The position numbers and the translations under genes were made by a program. Shown here piece by piece: positions 11,002-20,885 of a stretch of 64,000 nt of DNA. Numbering within the stretch: position 1 is the first letter of the stretch; each line of letters opens with the position of its first letter. A model generated the notes under the pieces. The model saw nothing but the letters and a program-made list of their open reading frames with translations. It did not search any database and was not told where the DNA came from. The DNA is taken from positions 3,714,906 to 3,778,905 of the forward strand of contig CP053165.1 of assembly GCA_014607495.2 (NCBI GenBank), read 5' to 3'. The stretch comes from Carposina sasakii. Its lineage: Eukaryota; Arthropoda; Insecta; Lepidoptera; Carposinidae.

Positions 11002-13601
11002 AACAATTGGCCCTTAAGTTTTTTAATCTTTATTGTATTATCCACCCAACTGTAAAAATTGAAAAACCCAACTTAACCATAGCAATGTTTTAGATACCAA
11101 TTTATTTTCTCCAAAGCTTTACTATTTAGAACAGCTAGCTGCACTGTACATGTTAGATTAACAAGCCGCCTACACAAACACAAGGTTAGTCATACACTTA
11201 CGAGTAGGAATACATTACCATTTACAAGCGCATTATTCACGCAAATAGCTGCAATTCAAGCCGGTCTGTTAAAGCGAAATAACTCATCGTGTCAGCTTCA
11301 TAGCAGTTGCATAATTAAACCAGCCGAATATAATCAAATTAATCGCATGGAAGTGAACACGTAAATTGTACGGACGGAACGCAATGGCGGTGGTTTGGTG
11401 ATGCGACAACAAAATGCAGTCTTCTGACTTCCATTTCCTGTAATTCATGTTGGTAAATACGTACACTATTAATTGTCAAATTATATTTAGAAGGACCCTA
11501 TCCAAATTGAACTCTTTCTATAGGTACATACAAATAAGAAGTAACTTTAAATTAACGTATTGAAATATCAACGCGAGACTAGATGTATTTACTAATGCTC
11601 GTATACTACCATTCGGTACTATATTGGTCACCATGACCAAAATACGGCCTGGCAGTTATAAACTATATATCTGATGCTCTATAGTTTTCTGCAGTCACGA
11701 GCTAGCAATTGATAAGCTTCGTTAAGAGCATCGAGATCTCGGTAAATCGGTGTCAACTGACCGGCAAAAGATCGAGGTAGTACTGACAAGCACGTAGTGA
11801 TGTAGTATTAGAATAGTTGAACGTCTTTACACGGTGTTTTAGTTATTAGTAGAAGATTATTCTATAGTAAAACTACCTATACAATAAGTTCTTCTTTATG
11901 GCACACGAGATTGACCAGTTCTGCCAGGCATAGTATACTCAAAGCTTCTGCAGAATCCTCTGATCTCGTCGATGCTTTCATAATATGATCAATTTGAGCC
12001 TGCTAATGGTATAGTCCGTTTGATAAAATTTGGAATAAACATTATTTGTAGTAATTAGCGCCATCATTCAAAGGATGATCTTCGGCGGTTTCCGAGCGGA
12101 ACCTTATTAGCTACGTCGTATACAAAATTCTCTATAATATTAACTGCTTTTGCTTTTAAACAGTGCTTTCTGTATCTATCTTTCAGATCTGATCCATGCT
12201 AAGGTCTACTAGTATTATTCTCCAATGACGCAGTCACTAATAAATTTGCAGCTACATTGTTTCAGTCGGTATTATTCGAGTTCCTTGTGAAGGCATTTCT
12301 CTGTTCTCGCTTAGAATAGTTCAGATAAGTTTGCTATTACGGACGTTTCTCGATTTCTTCGGTGTTGGAATACTTTAAATAGAATAGTTGCCTGACAACT
12401 TGGGTATTCAGAGATTGTAGTTATGAGAAGTAGGTATATAGCAGCAGAAACGTTTTTATTTCTAGGGGCTGATTCGGAAATTGGTATTGTAGTAGTATGT
12501 TGGTATACTCGTATCTTACTTGTAATAATTTATTGCCTATTTAGACAAATGTTAGGTCATTCATTATTTACGTTTAATAATGTGGCAGTTTTTAATACGA
12601 AACCATTTTGAAATTATAAATATGGACAAGAATATTGTGAAAAATAAGAATCTAAAAATAGTAAATTTGGGCACGTCAAGCCCAAGGAGTGTGTTATACG
12701 AAAATGTTGGCATTTTTATGGAACTAAATGACAGAAGTAGAAAAAGTTTTAGAGTTAGAAAGACACTATCGCCTATGCCAGATTACTGAAACATTAACTT
12801 TGTTACTGAAATGATGTAGGCATAACTGAAAACTTTCCGTGCGGGCACTGCGAGACGTAGAGACTAAATGAGAAATTCCTGAAGTACTTGTTTCGTGCGG
12901 CCAGGGAGGTGCCTATCGATGTTTTTTTATTGATATTAAACCGTTTATATAAAAAAACATGAAACTAAATTCTACAATATGGAGCAAGATCAAAATATGA
13001 GTTTTGAACCAGATTGTGTTTTTTTTTAATACATTAAAATTTCTCAACAGAATTTGGCTGTTGCTAACAAAAACTGAAAGACGCTTGTCACAATACACAT
13101 TAAAGTATTTTTACGTAAATCAGAAACAAGAATAGGTAATATATAATAAATATATACGTACATATAATAGAACTTTGAGAAGAATTCCAAAACGTGGCCT
13201 AATGGTTGCCGGCCAGTAGCAAGTGTGTACCTACATAACGTCGTTAATAATAATATTCGTTATAAATATCACAAATAATAAATAATCTATCGATATAATT
13301 TCTTTTCTTGGACCTGTTCCCATCACTATTCCTTCCTACTTAAATGAATTAAGGAGCCGTTCTCGTGCTCATAATAATGCTAAGTTTATTACACCCTCCA
13401 TCATTTTCCACGTTCGTTACCAAGTTCTTGGGAACTTCATTTCGGCTCCGGCTTAGTCAACAGAATGAGAAAGTTCTGGATGAACAGGACTTAGACCAGC
13501 TCCTTAGGGCAAGGACAATGGCCTATTCGGGAAAACCCAAGAATAGAATCAACACACATAACGTGTCATACATAAGACACTGACCTATGTTCTCAAAATA
13601 A
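11002..13601. other. Unrecognised DNA
   Basis: No convincing gene. The 11690-12370 stretch is richer in GC and mixed codons than its surroundings. On the minus strand, around 11895-11980, it reads RSEDSAEALS then ILCLAELVNL without a stop, but there is no family motif and stops follow. It may be an ancient retroelement or an exon; I cannot support either. The open frames 12423-12611 and 13365-13583 carry no recognisable domain. Confidence 0.35.
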
Positions 13602-13782
13602 GGTGTCCAGAACTGCAGAATCATAAAGGAGATCCAATAGCGGGGACTGATGTAAATAATCGATGACAAATTGGTAGCTTATCGCCTGAGAGAATGCCCA
13701 AGTTCCTTAGTCGACTCTTACGACATGCACGGAGGGAGATATAGCTGATGTGTTTTAGTGAAGTCCCGCATCAGTAATGTAT
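13602..13782 (+). repeat. GTCGACTC family interspersed repeat, copy 1
   Basis: CAGAACTGCAGAATCATAAA, then GGAGATCC, GCTTATCGCCTGAGAG, TTCCTTAGTCGACTC, TTACGACATGCACGG, GCTGATGTGTTTTAGTG and CCCGCATCAG appear in this order. The same order occurs at 19781-20001 and 25765-25972, with partial copies at 41166-41410, and on the minus strand at 38818-38898, 44088-44160 and 56713-56912. The size (~200-230 bp) fits a SINE or small non-autonomous element. I see no clear pol III boxes. Confidence 0.75.
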
Positions 13783-14129
13783 ACTTTAAAGAAACACGTT
13801 TTATATGTACCTAATCCTTGATAAATATATCCGAGGACTATTCTGGAATCACGTTTAACATGTCAATACCCGTCGAATCGTGGGGTGTTACGAAGAGTAA
13901 TGGATTCCTTCACAGCCCACATTGAGACTTGATCTCGTATATCGAACGGCAGAAGGACGTGACGCCGAAATATGTCGATCGTTTGTAAGACTGAATTCAG
14001 AATACGTACGCTAAGATCTAGGTTTTCTGACATGTCTACATCTGAGCAGGATGCAGACAGAATAATAAAGATGTAGAAAACATAAACAAAAACTGGGTAA
14101 AAAAGTTATGAAATAAGTTTGCTTGCGTT

Positions 14130-14290
14130 AGTTGGTGAGATACAATAGTAAAGGCAAAGTAATGCGATCGCAAATTATGAGTGTGTGAGTGGAAGACGTG
14201 GGAGAACGAACGCCATACATTCGTCACAGACTCACAATTTTCGCGATCATTTTTTTTTCGCGAGCTTTGCTTTTGCAAGTTACGTAATCA
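14130..14290. repeat. Imperfect inverted repeat
   Basis: GGCAAAGTAATGCGATCGC, then AAATTATGAGTGTG on the left face CACAATTTTCGCGATCA, then GCGAGCTTTGCTTTTGC on the right. The arms resemble the internal arms of 34441-34900 (GCAAAGCGATAGCGAAAATT), suggesting a related decayed element. Confidence 0.45.
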
Positions 14291-15704
14291 GCCCACGGGA
14301 ATGGTACCCAGTAGTGATATAGGTATCCAGTGGCGGGTCACTCAGCCGGGTAAAATCTGTCCGCTTTTTGCAAGGCTTTTCCAATTCGATATGGCTTGCA
14401 TTATTTTGCGAATTTCAGCATCTCTGTAAATTGTTTTCTGTTCTCTACTTTATTGTGATTGCAATTATCATTATTTCGGCTTGGGCAAGCTGCCGTGCAA
14501 TTGTCCTGGATGCTACCAAGGTTCTTTAACAGATTTGAAAATGAGGTGTATACAATAAAATATCTTCACAACATATGGACTCCAAAAAACAATAAAAACC
14601 TATTTAAAAAATCTACATAAGCCTACAAATATCCCGCCTGCAATGCGTAAGCTAAACCCGTGAAATGTCACAAGCATTTTCACCATTAGTGAGAAATGGA
14701 TTTGAAGCAATCTCAAGAAGATAAAGTGTTAGTATAAAGCGGTTCCCGTTCAGTACATATGGTTAGAATTCCAAAGATTTCTCTACTTGTTCTAGACCAG
14801 TTGTAAAACCTAATACGGTCTTGTCCCGTTTAGATCTATGAGAACTTACTCACGGTGGGACCGAATACTGGTTATGTAAAGTTCTATTACAATTTCACAA
14901 ATAAATTGTAGTAACTATCATAGTGTAACAAAAGTGGTAGTTTAGTTTCATAAGCGAATAATGCGATTATATGGCTTTTTGAATAAACATTTTAAGATGT
15001 GTCATATGTCCCAACTAATTATCATAAATGCAAAAGTAAGTTTGTATGTTACCTCTTCACGCTAAAGCTACTGAACCGACTGATTGACTGACTGACTTAA
15101 TTTAGATTAGGTACAGGTAGCCTAAAGCCTGAAGAAGAAAGGCTAGTTTTTTTCCCGGTAAAAACATTTTATACCGCTAATTAATGGTATAAGTTCCAAA
15201 CTTCCTCAATCAAACACTTTTTACAGTCTGTCTTTTCGCCATGTCTGATTTTCTAGATATTAAATATGTAGATTGATATATTATGTATTACCATGACATT
15301 GATTGTATAACTTTGACCGTGCATATTTTGATTATTTTATAAATTAACTAATAGAGTAAGTGGCTATTTCAGCCGTTCTTATAACAATAAATAAATAAAA
15401 CTTTTTTTTTTTGTAATTCATGCGAAAACTGTTTTAAACATTCATAACTTGCGAACGGGTCAAAGTACTGAATAACTAAGTTCTATAACACTCTGAAAGC
15501 ATCTCAAACCCAAATCCTAAACGTAATATCTGGATTCGAAACAGACGAAACGAAATTACATTTAGTCCGTATTGATGAGGGATGACAAGAGATAACAGGC
15601 TTTCTAGTGCTTACCACTGAGTTAGCTGCAAGTAACCCACCATTTTAACATAGTTAAAGAAATATTGTAGTACATACTTCTACCAGCATCCATAGATATT
15701 TGTT
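14291..15704. other. No recognisable feature
   Basis: AT-rich. GACTGATTGACTGACTGACT, near 15079, is a short tandem run. No gene or repeat copy that I could match elsewhere in the window. Confidence 0.35.
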
Positions 15705-15914
15705 ACTAGTAAACGCCCGCGACTTCGTCCGCGTGGACTGCAGAAAAAAACAAACTTTTATCTTTATAAAAAGTATAAAATAGGTATAGCCTACATAAAA
15801 AGTAGCCTGTCAATTTTTATTAAAATCGCTCCAGCTGTTTTTACGTGCAAGTAACAAACATCTATCCATTCATCCATACTCACAAACTTTCGCGTTTATA
15901 ATATTAGTAGGATT
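15705..15914 (+). repeat. GACTTCGTCCGCG family repeat, copy 1
   Basis: It starts ACTAGTAAACGCCCGCGACTT and ends near CTTTCGCGTTTATAATATTA. Internal blocks (AGTAGCCTGT, TTATTAAAATCGCTCCAGC, TTTTTACGTG, AAGTAACAAACAT) recur at 18588-18800 and 26605-26795, and on the minus strand at 44190-44295. The family is common in Lepidoptera; whether it is SINE-like or Helitron-like I cannot decide from sequence alone. Just downstream, 15975-16010 reads GCGGAGCCGCGGGCAACAGC, a minus-strand remnant of the same or a related end. Confidence 0.7.
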
Positions 15915-16047
15915 CAGTAGGTCTAAGAATCGGCTACTATCTGTTTTTCATAACCCTTCCACGAAATAAGCGATATCCACGCGAGCGGAGCCGCGGGCAA
16001 CAGCTATTAAATATTGATATACAGGTTATAATGAGTCAATAGTATAA

Positions 16048-16289
16048 ATTAGAAAGTGCTTATCATGTTGAATAACTTTTCCTAAGACGGTATTTTCATA
16101 TCTCTCAAAATTTAGCTGGGCTGTTAAGGGTTCTGCATCAGGTTATCTAGACCTTCAATTTTATTACGTTATTAGAAAGTGCTTATCATGCTGAGCAACT
16201 TTTCCTAAGACGGTATTTTCATATCTCTCAAAGTTTAGCTGGGCTGCTAAGGGTTCTGCATCAGGCAGTCTAGACCTTCAATTTTTTTC
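16048..16289 (+). repeat. Two-copy 123-bp tandem duplication
   Basis: Copy 1 starts ATTAGAAAGTGCTTATCATG at 16048 and copy 2 starts with the same bases at 16171, a period of 123 bp. The copies share ACTTTTCCTAAGACGG, TATTTTCATATCTCTC and GGGTTCTGCATCAGG and differ at roughly a dozen positions. They are non-coding. Confidence 0.85.
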
Positions 16290-16299
16290 TTTCATATCA

Positions 16300-16614
16300 T
16301 TTCTACGTCATTTTATTCTTTCATACATATTTTTTGGATAACTTGAACCGTTTACGCAGCGCACGCAACGGAAGTCTCCAAAGTTGAATAATTTTCCCCG
16401 TTTTTTCCACATTTTCCTCTTATTCTTCGTCCCTATTGGTCGCACTGTGATGATATATAGCCTAAAGCCTTCCTCGATAAATGGACTATCCAACACAAAA
16501 AGAATTTTTTAATTCGACCCAGTAGTTCCGGAGATTAGCGCGTTCAATCAAACAAACAAACAAACAAACAAACAAACAAACAAACTCTTCAGCTTTATAA
16601 TATTAGTATAGATG
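16300..16614 (-). repeat. (GTTT)n-linked interspersed repeat
   Basis: On the minus strand the unit begins ACTAATATTATAAAGCTGAA, runs through (GTTT)n at 16547-16587, and continues GAACGCGCTAATCTCCGGAA, TTGGATAGTCCATTTATCGA, GGAAGGCTTTAGGC and TATATATCATCACAG. I recognise this as a widespread lepidopteran repeat in which the tetranucleotide tract lies inside the element. Minus-strand frames here contain runs of LFVC only because of the tract. Confidence 0.6.
16547..16587 (+). repeat. (AAAC)n microsatellite
   Basis: About nine AAAC units with one imperfect unit at the left edge, embedded in the repeat at 16300-16614. Confidence 0.9.
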
Positions 16615-16804
16615 AACTTCAAAATAGGTATTTTCCAAGATGAATGAAATGATTCATTCGACAAGAAAGCATACACAACTAATTTGTATATTGTAATTTT
16701 TATATGTACGTTACTTTCTATATTTGTTATTATGAACAAAGACCTTGCTACACCTTTACCTATGACAGTTGTTGTGAACTTCAATTCCTACAATAGGTAT
16801 AGAT

Positions 16805-16975
16805 CAGTGGTTCCCAAAGAGGTCCACAAGAAACTCGATGGGGGGGGTCTGCGTTGGCGTGAAAAAAATGGGATTTCACAAATAATTTGTATGCGGTGTA
16901 TGCATGTAGGTGGTCCACCAGAACCAGTTAACTTTTGAAAGGGGTCTATGAAAAATGAAAGTTTGGGAAGCCCTG
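16805..16975 (+). mobile_element. hAT-type MITE with perfect 8-bp target duplication
   Basis: The 171-bp element starts CAGTGGTTCCCAAA and ends TTTGGGAAGCCCTG, matching hAT terminal inverted repeats with CAG/CTG ends. It is flanked on both sides by the identical 8-mer GTATAGAT (16797-16804 and 16976-16983), the length expected of a hAT target duplication. It encodes no transposase and must have been moved in trans. The intact duplication suggests a fairly recent insertion. Confidence 0.92.
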
Positions 16976-16983
16976 GTATAGAT

Positions 16984-17944
16984 CATTTCACCAAATAGTT
17001 TATTTGAATAGTGGCGCCAGTTGTTTGACTATGCTAATAATCTGTGTACACAAAAACAAACTTTTGGTCAGAAATCAAGTAATGGGAAGTGTTCTATGAA
17101 ATGCACTTCAGCGGCTTTCACTACAGACAATAATATTCATAACGTGTAATATATACTACAGATAATAAAGTCCATGAATTAGTATTTCATTTGCTGTTGC
17201 ACGTGCTATATCTACACCTAGCGGATAGAGCTAACTTATAAGTACCATATCATGGTTATAGTATTGTATAAAGTTTACCATATTATTATTTTCTATGCCA
17301 TTGTTATATTTAAACACATGAACGAGCCTATAAAAACTTTCAAGATAGAGACGACATTAAATGGCTGTATTAGCGGCGAGAGAGGTACGATAAGATATCA
17401 TTCTACTACTATGCTTATACTACGTTTTACTTCGAGACGCATCAAATATAAATCATATGAGTTAGGTAAGCTTTTCAGGGCGGGATTTAGGGCACCCGGG
17501 GCTCCAATTTATTTCAGCTTTTTGTGTAGAATACGGCCCTGTTATCGAGGTTCCGTTTGGAAACTTTTATTTATAATTTTTATGTACGGAAATTGATAAA
17601 GTGGAAATAGTCTTCCTGTGGGAAATTAGAAAATGAGATTTGAGAGGGGGTTGAGTGTTCGTGTATGATAGATTGAAATAAGTTATATTTCTTACCATGC
17701 ATACACAATAGGAAATATTATTGAAATCACAAATCTCAGTTTTGGGAAGTCTGTGATTGAAACTCAGATTAAGTAATTAATTACATACGAATAATCAAAT
17801 AACGTTGCAGTTTAAAATAAAAATCAGAACATGGGACTAGGATTATCCATATTATAAAACCGAATCTTCTGGAGCTTTTGTTATATGAAATCGAAATTAT
17901 TACGTACTTATCGTGTTTTTGTTTCTTGGAATCAGTCTTTACTT
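16984..17944. other. Unrecognised DNA with one long open frame
   Basis: The open frame 17252-17596 (114 codons) has a hydrophobic N-terminus and a basic middle but no recognisable domain or splice context. I treat it as chance. The patch GGGCGGGATTTAGGGCACC (17478) may belong to a mobile element. Confidence 0.35.
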
Positions 17945-18021
17945 ATACTATACGCCAACTGTCGTGGCACGCGCAGTCATCTGCCTAGCGCGTGCCACGA
18001 TGACGGGTGGCGTATAGTAGG
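17945..18021. repeat. Long GC-rich hairpin
   Basis: The left arm ACTATACGCCAACTGTCGTG, then GCACGCGC (to 17974) pairs with GCGCGTGCCACGATGACGGG, then TGGCGTATAGT (17988 to about 18018), leaving a ~13-nt loop. About 27 of 30 positions pair, with a small bulge. The arms are much richer in GC than the surroundings. It resembles a microRNA precursor in size and pairing, but could also be a tiny snap-back element. Confidence 0.75.
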
Positions 18022-18587
18022 TATAGTGTGTATAGTTCAAAATATTATGAATGACATAACATATATGACATTAACGTCGATTCCGGCGGTCACAATTTAT
18101 TCTTAAACGTAATTAAACCTAAAAATTTAGGTTTAAGCATGTCAAAAGCTATTCTGGCAGTCACTTTTCTGACAGGTGGCAACTAAATTTAATTTAAATT
18201 GACGTTTCAACTTTTTTTTTTCAATTCACTTTAGGTTTATGCGTAAAAAGCTATTCTGGTGGTCAAGTTTTTGACATTAGAAGCGTAAAATTACTTCAGT
18301 TTATGAGGCATCTAAAAGTTGGCGTTTAAATTATACTTAAAAATAAAGGTGTCTTTTGGAGTCTTCAGCGCTTCAGCGAACATGATATGTTGTTAAAACG
18401 TAAGGTTATTATAATAACCGTTGTTAGAGAAGCACCAGAATGGTAAAAAAGACGACAAAATTATCCAGTGATTATCCACTCCTACAAGAACTCCTTCTGT
18501 GCCAGTTTTATTTTGTTTATTTTGATGTTTTAAGAACATTAGACCAATGTATTATAAAAAAATAAAGCTTGTCTGTAAATATTGTAT
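18022..18587. other. Spacer with a short internal duplication
   Basis: AAAAGCTATTCTGGCAGTCA (18145) recurs as AAAAGCTATTCTGGTGGTCA (18246), followed by related TTTCTGACA / TTTTTGACA. This may be an old tandem or inverted element. GGTTATTATAATAACC (18402) is a 16-bp palindrome. No coding signal. Confidence 0.4.
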
Positions 18588-18800
18588 ACTAGTGGACGCC
18601 CGCGACTTCGTCTGCGTGGACTTCAGAAAAAACAAAATGTGGAAATTATCCGAGATAAAAATATTTTCCCCGGATAAAAAGTAGCCTATGTGTTAATCCA
18701 GGGTGTCAGCTAACTCCATACCAAATTTTATTAAAATCGCTCCAGCCATTTTTACGTGAAAGAGTAACAAACATCAATCAATCCATCCATCCATACCAAT
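18588..18800 (+). repeat. GACTTCGTCCGCG family repeat, copy 2
   Basis: It starts ACTAGTGGACGCCCGCGACT. It contains GATAAAAAGTAGCCTATGTG, CCAGGGTGTCAGCTAACTCC and AAATCGCTCCAGCC, and ends in a CATCCATCCATACC stretch. Same family as 15705-15914, but with the longer internal form also seen at 26605-26795. Confidence 0.72.
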
Positions 18801-19088
18801 TCGGTAGAACAACCGAAGGTACACTTCTACTACAAAATAATAAATGATTTTGCTCACATTTGTATGCGGTCCACCATATTCTTTGGGTCCACCTTTTTTT
18901 GGACCATTCTGCTTAATCTTTAAAGCCGTATCTGAATTGTAAGGGTTGTGCTTTTGTACCCTTTAGATATTTATGGGAATAGTGCGTTTTAAATAAAGGT
19001 TTTTCCATCACGGGCGACGACGTCACGGGAGTTCGCTAGTATTATAAATGTACATTTTATCACGGTATATAAAAACACGCGAACAGTT

Positions 19089-19380
19089 ATACAGGGTGTA
19101 ACAAAAGGGGTATGTTAAGCGAAAAGCTATGTGAGTAGCCCACTAAAAAGAATCAAACCCACAAAATTTCAGACTCGAAATCACATGTTTGTTTTTTAAG
19201 ATTTGTATGAACAAGTGCTTGTTTTCGCAGTTATGAGTTATCAGATCCGAGGGTCAGTGGAGGGTGTAGGGCTTGGTGGTGGGCGCACCCATAGTGAATG
19301 TGATTATGAGTCAAATTTTGGAAATTGTTTCTCTATAGTGGGCTATTTACATAGTTTTTCGCTTAACATACACCCTGTAT
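19089..19380 (+). mobile_element. ATACAGGGTG-terminated MITE
   Basis: The 292-bp element starts ATACAGGGTGTAACAAAAGG, then GGTATGTTAAGCGAAAAGCT. It ends AGTTTTTCGCTTAACATACA, then CCCTGTAT. The termini pair over ~40 bases if an 11-13 base insertion in the left arm is allowed. The internal GATCCGAGGGTCAGTGGAGG block recurs on the minus strand at 38041-38110. The open frame 19203-19388 lies inside the element and is not a gene. Confidence 0.85.
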
Positions 19381-19410
19381 ACCTATAACATATATCTTCA
19401 TCACTTCATT

Positions 19411-19570
19411 CATATTATAAAACAGAGTCGCTTCCCGCTGTCTGTCTGTCCCTATGTATGGTTTTTTTTTTTAAATAGAGTGATTCTAAAGGAAAGTTTA
19501 TATGTATAACTAGGAACCCGCCCCGGCTTCGCACGGGTGAAATACCCCTTCACGCGGCCGCTAGTACATA
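19411..19570 (+). repeat. GTCGCTTCCCGCTGTCTG family repeat
   Basis: TATTATAAAACAGAGTCGCT, then TCCCGCTGTCTGTC, TTTATATGTATAACTAGG and ACCCGCCCCGGCTTCGCACG. The start recurs at 54158-54255, and the end recurs on the minus strand near 43570-43630 (CGGGGCGGATCCC). A known style of lepidopteran dispersed repeat; class not assigned. Confidence 0.6.
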
Positions 19571-19780
19571 CATATAGTAATGTTCACTCATATAATAATA
19601 GGATTGTCGCCGCCAGTTGCCTCCTTAGGGGAATCTAGAGCAAAGTGCAATATTAACTTACTTGTCCAATATCGGAAATTGTGACAAATCTATTAAATAG
19701 GTCACTAGCTTGTAATTTTAATGGAGTAAAAGTGATATACTTATTATACTAATACTCGTATACATACATACATAAATAAA

Positions 19781-20001
19781 CACACAGCTGTGTTATCAAA
19801 ATAGGGTAGCAAGAAGCTACAGGATCGTGAAGGAGATCCTGCAGCCACTTTTAGCATAGCGAGGGTCAGATGTAAAAGATCTACAGATAGTCTATTATCG
19901 CCTGAGATAACGCCCCTGAGTTCCTTAGTCGACTCTTACGACATGCTCTGAAGGAGACGCAGCTGATGTATTCTAGTAAAGACCCGCATCAGCACAGGAA
20001 T
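19781..20001 (+). repeat. GTCGACTC family interspersed repeat, copy 2
   Basis: The fullest copy in the window. It starts with ACACAGCTGTGTTATCAAAA, continues CTACAGGATCGTGAAGGAGA, TATCGCCTGAGATAACGCC and TTCCTTAGTCGACTC, and ends CCCGCATCAGCACAGG. Same block order as 13602-13782. Confidence 0.78.
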
Positions 20002-20755
20002 TTTTATTGTTATTTTTATTTATATTTTGATTTCACGTAAATATAGTACATTGAAACAAATTCAAAGAGGTGAAACGAAAATACCTTTATGCTGGGTTAG
20101 ATAGTTAGGTAAAGCTTATGACCCTGTATTATTATAAGGTTGTAACCTTTACATCACATAATGTCCACTACCATCATACACTTGACATTTGCGTAACATT
20201 CACAAAGCCTTTGTTACACTAACATACCTAGCTTAAGAAAACATTTTGGTGTTTTATACAGGATGTAAGTGACAAGAATACCTACTGAAGACATAAAAAA
20301 TACTGTCCGGGTTACATGCATGAGATTGTCTTCCAAGTCTCCCAAGGTTGTGCTAGCTGAATTACAGTTTTTACGGTTATGCTGTGTAATGTAGGTATGT
20401 TGCACGTTTATTGGGTATTTATTATTTATTCAGGTAAATACATTGCTATTTTGAACAAAAAGCACAAGAGAAATAAGTGTTAAATTCGTTCGCTCTATAA
20501 ATAAGTGCTAAAAAACTTTTTTCTATCGAACCATTAACTTCCCGAACGTTTAGAAATAAATGCGCAGAAAAAGGAGGAGTTACGGGATTTAGGAAAAACT
20601 TCGATAGGGAATATAAATCACTTTGAGTAAAGTGTGGCACACGACCAATGTGTTATTTAGGTATACTAGGCTCACACTGGCAGATTTGTTTAGCCTTATT
20701 CTGACTATACAGACAATTTATTAAAAAGAACACTATGAACTTATAAGAAATTTTC
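20002..20755. other. No recognisable feature
   Basis: AT-rich. The two minus-strand open frames at 20214-20405 and 20446-20640 have no recognisable motif. Confidence 0.35.
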
Positions 20756-20885
20756 GCTACTAACCGAACTTGTACATCTGAACTATACCCTCAAAATTGG
20801 TCAAAAGTGGCACCATGTGGTTCTATCGGCCCTTGGTGCTCTGCCTACCCCGTAAGTGAGGCGTGATTACATGCATGTATGTAAG
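20756..20885 (+). repeat. GGCCCTTGGTGCTCTGCC family repeat, copy 1
   Basis: AACTTGTACATCTGAACTAT, then ACCCTCAAAATTGGTC, AAAAGTGGCACCATGTGG, TTCTATCGGCCCTTGG and TGCTCTGCCTACCCCGTAAG, ending in a CATGTATGTA tract. Copies lie at 39013-39113 and, reversed, at 61249-61440. The (ATGT)n ending resembles a SINE tail. Confidence 0.75.

Noticed and set aside
11690..12370. Possible ancient retroelement or exon
   Set aside because: Slightly coding-like composition on the minus strand, but stops in all frames and no family motif.
17252..17596. 114-codon plus-strand open frame
   Set aside because: No domain, no codon pattern different from the background, no splice or promoter context that I can defend.
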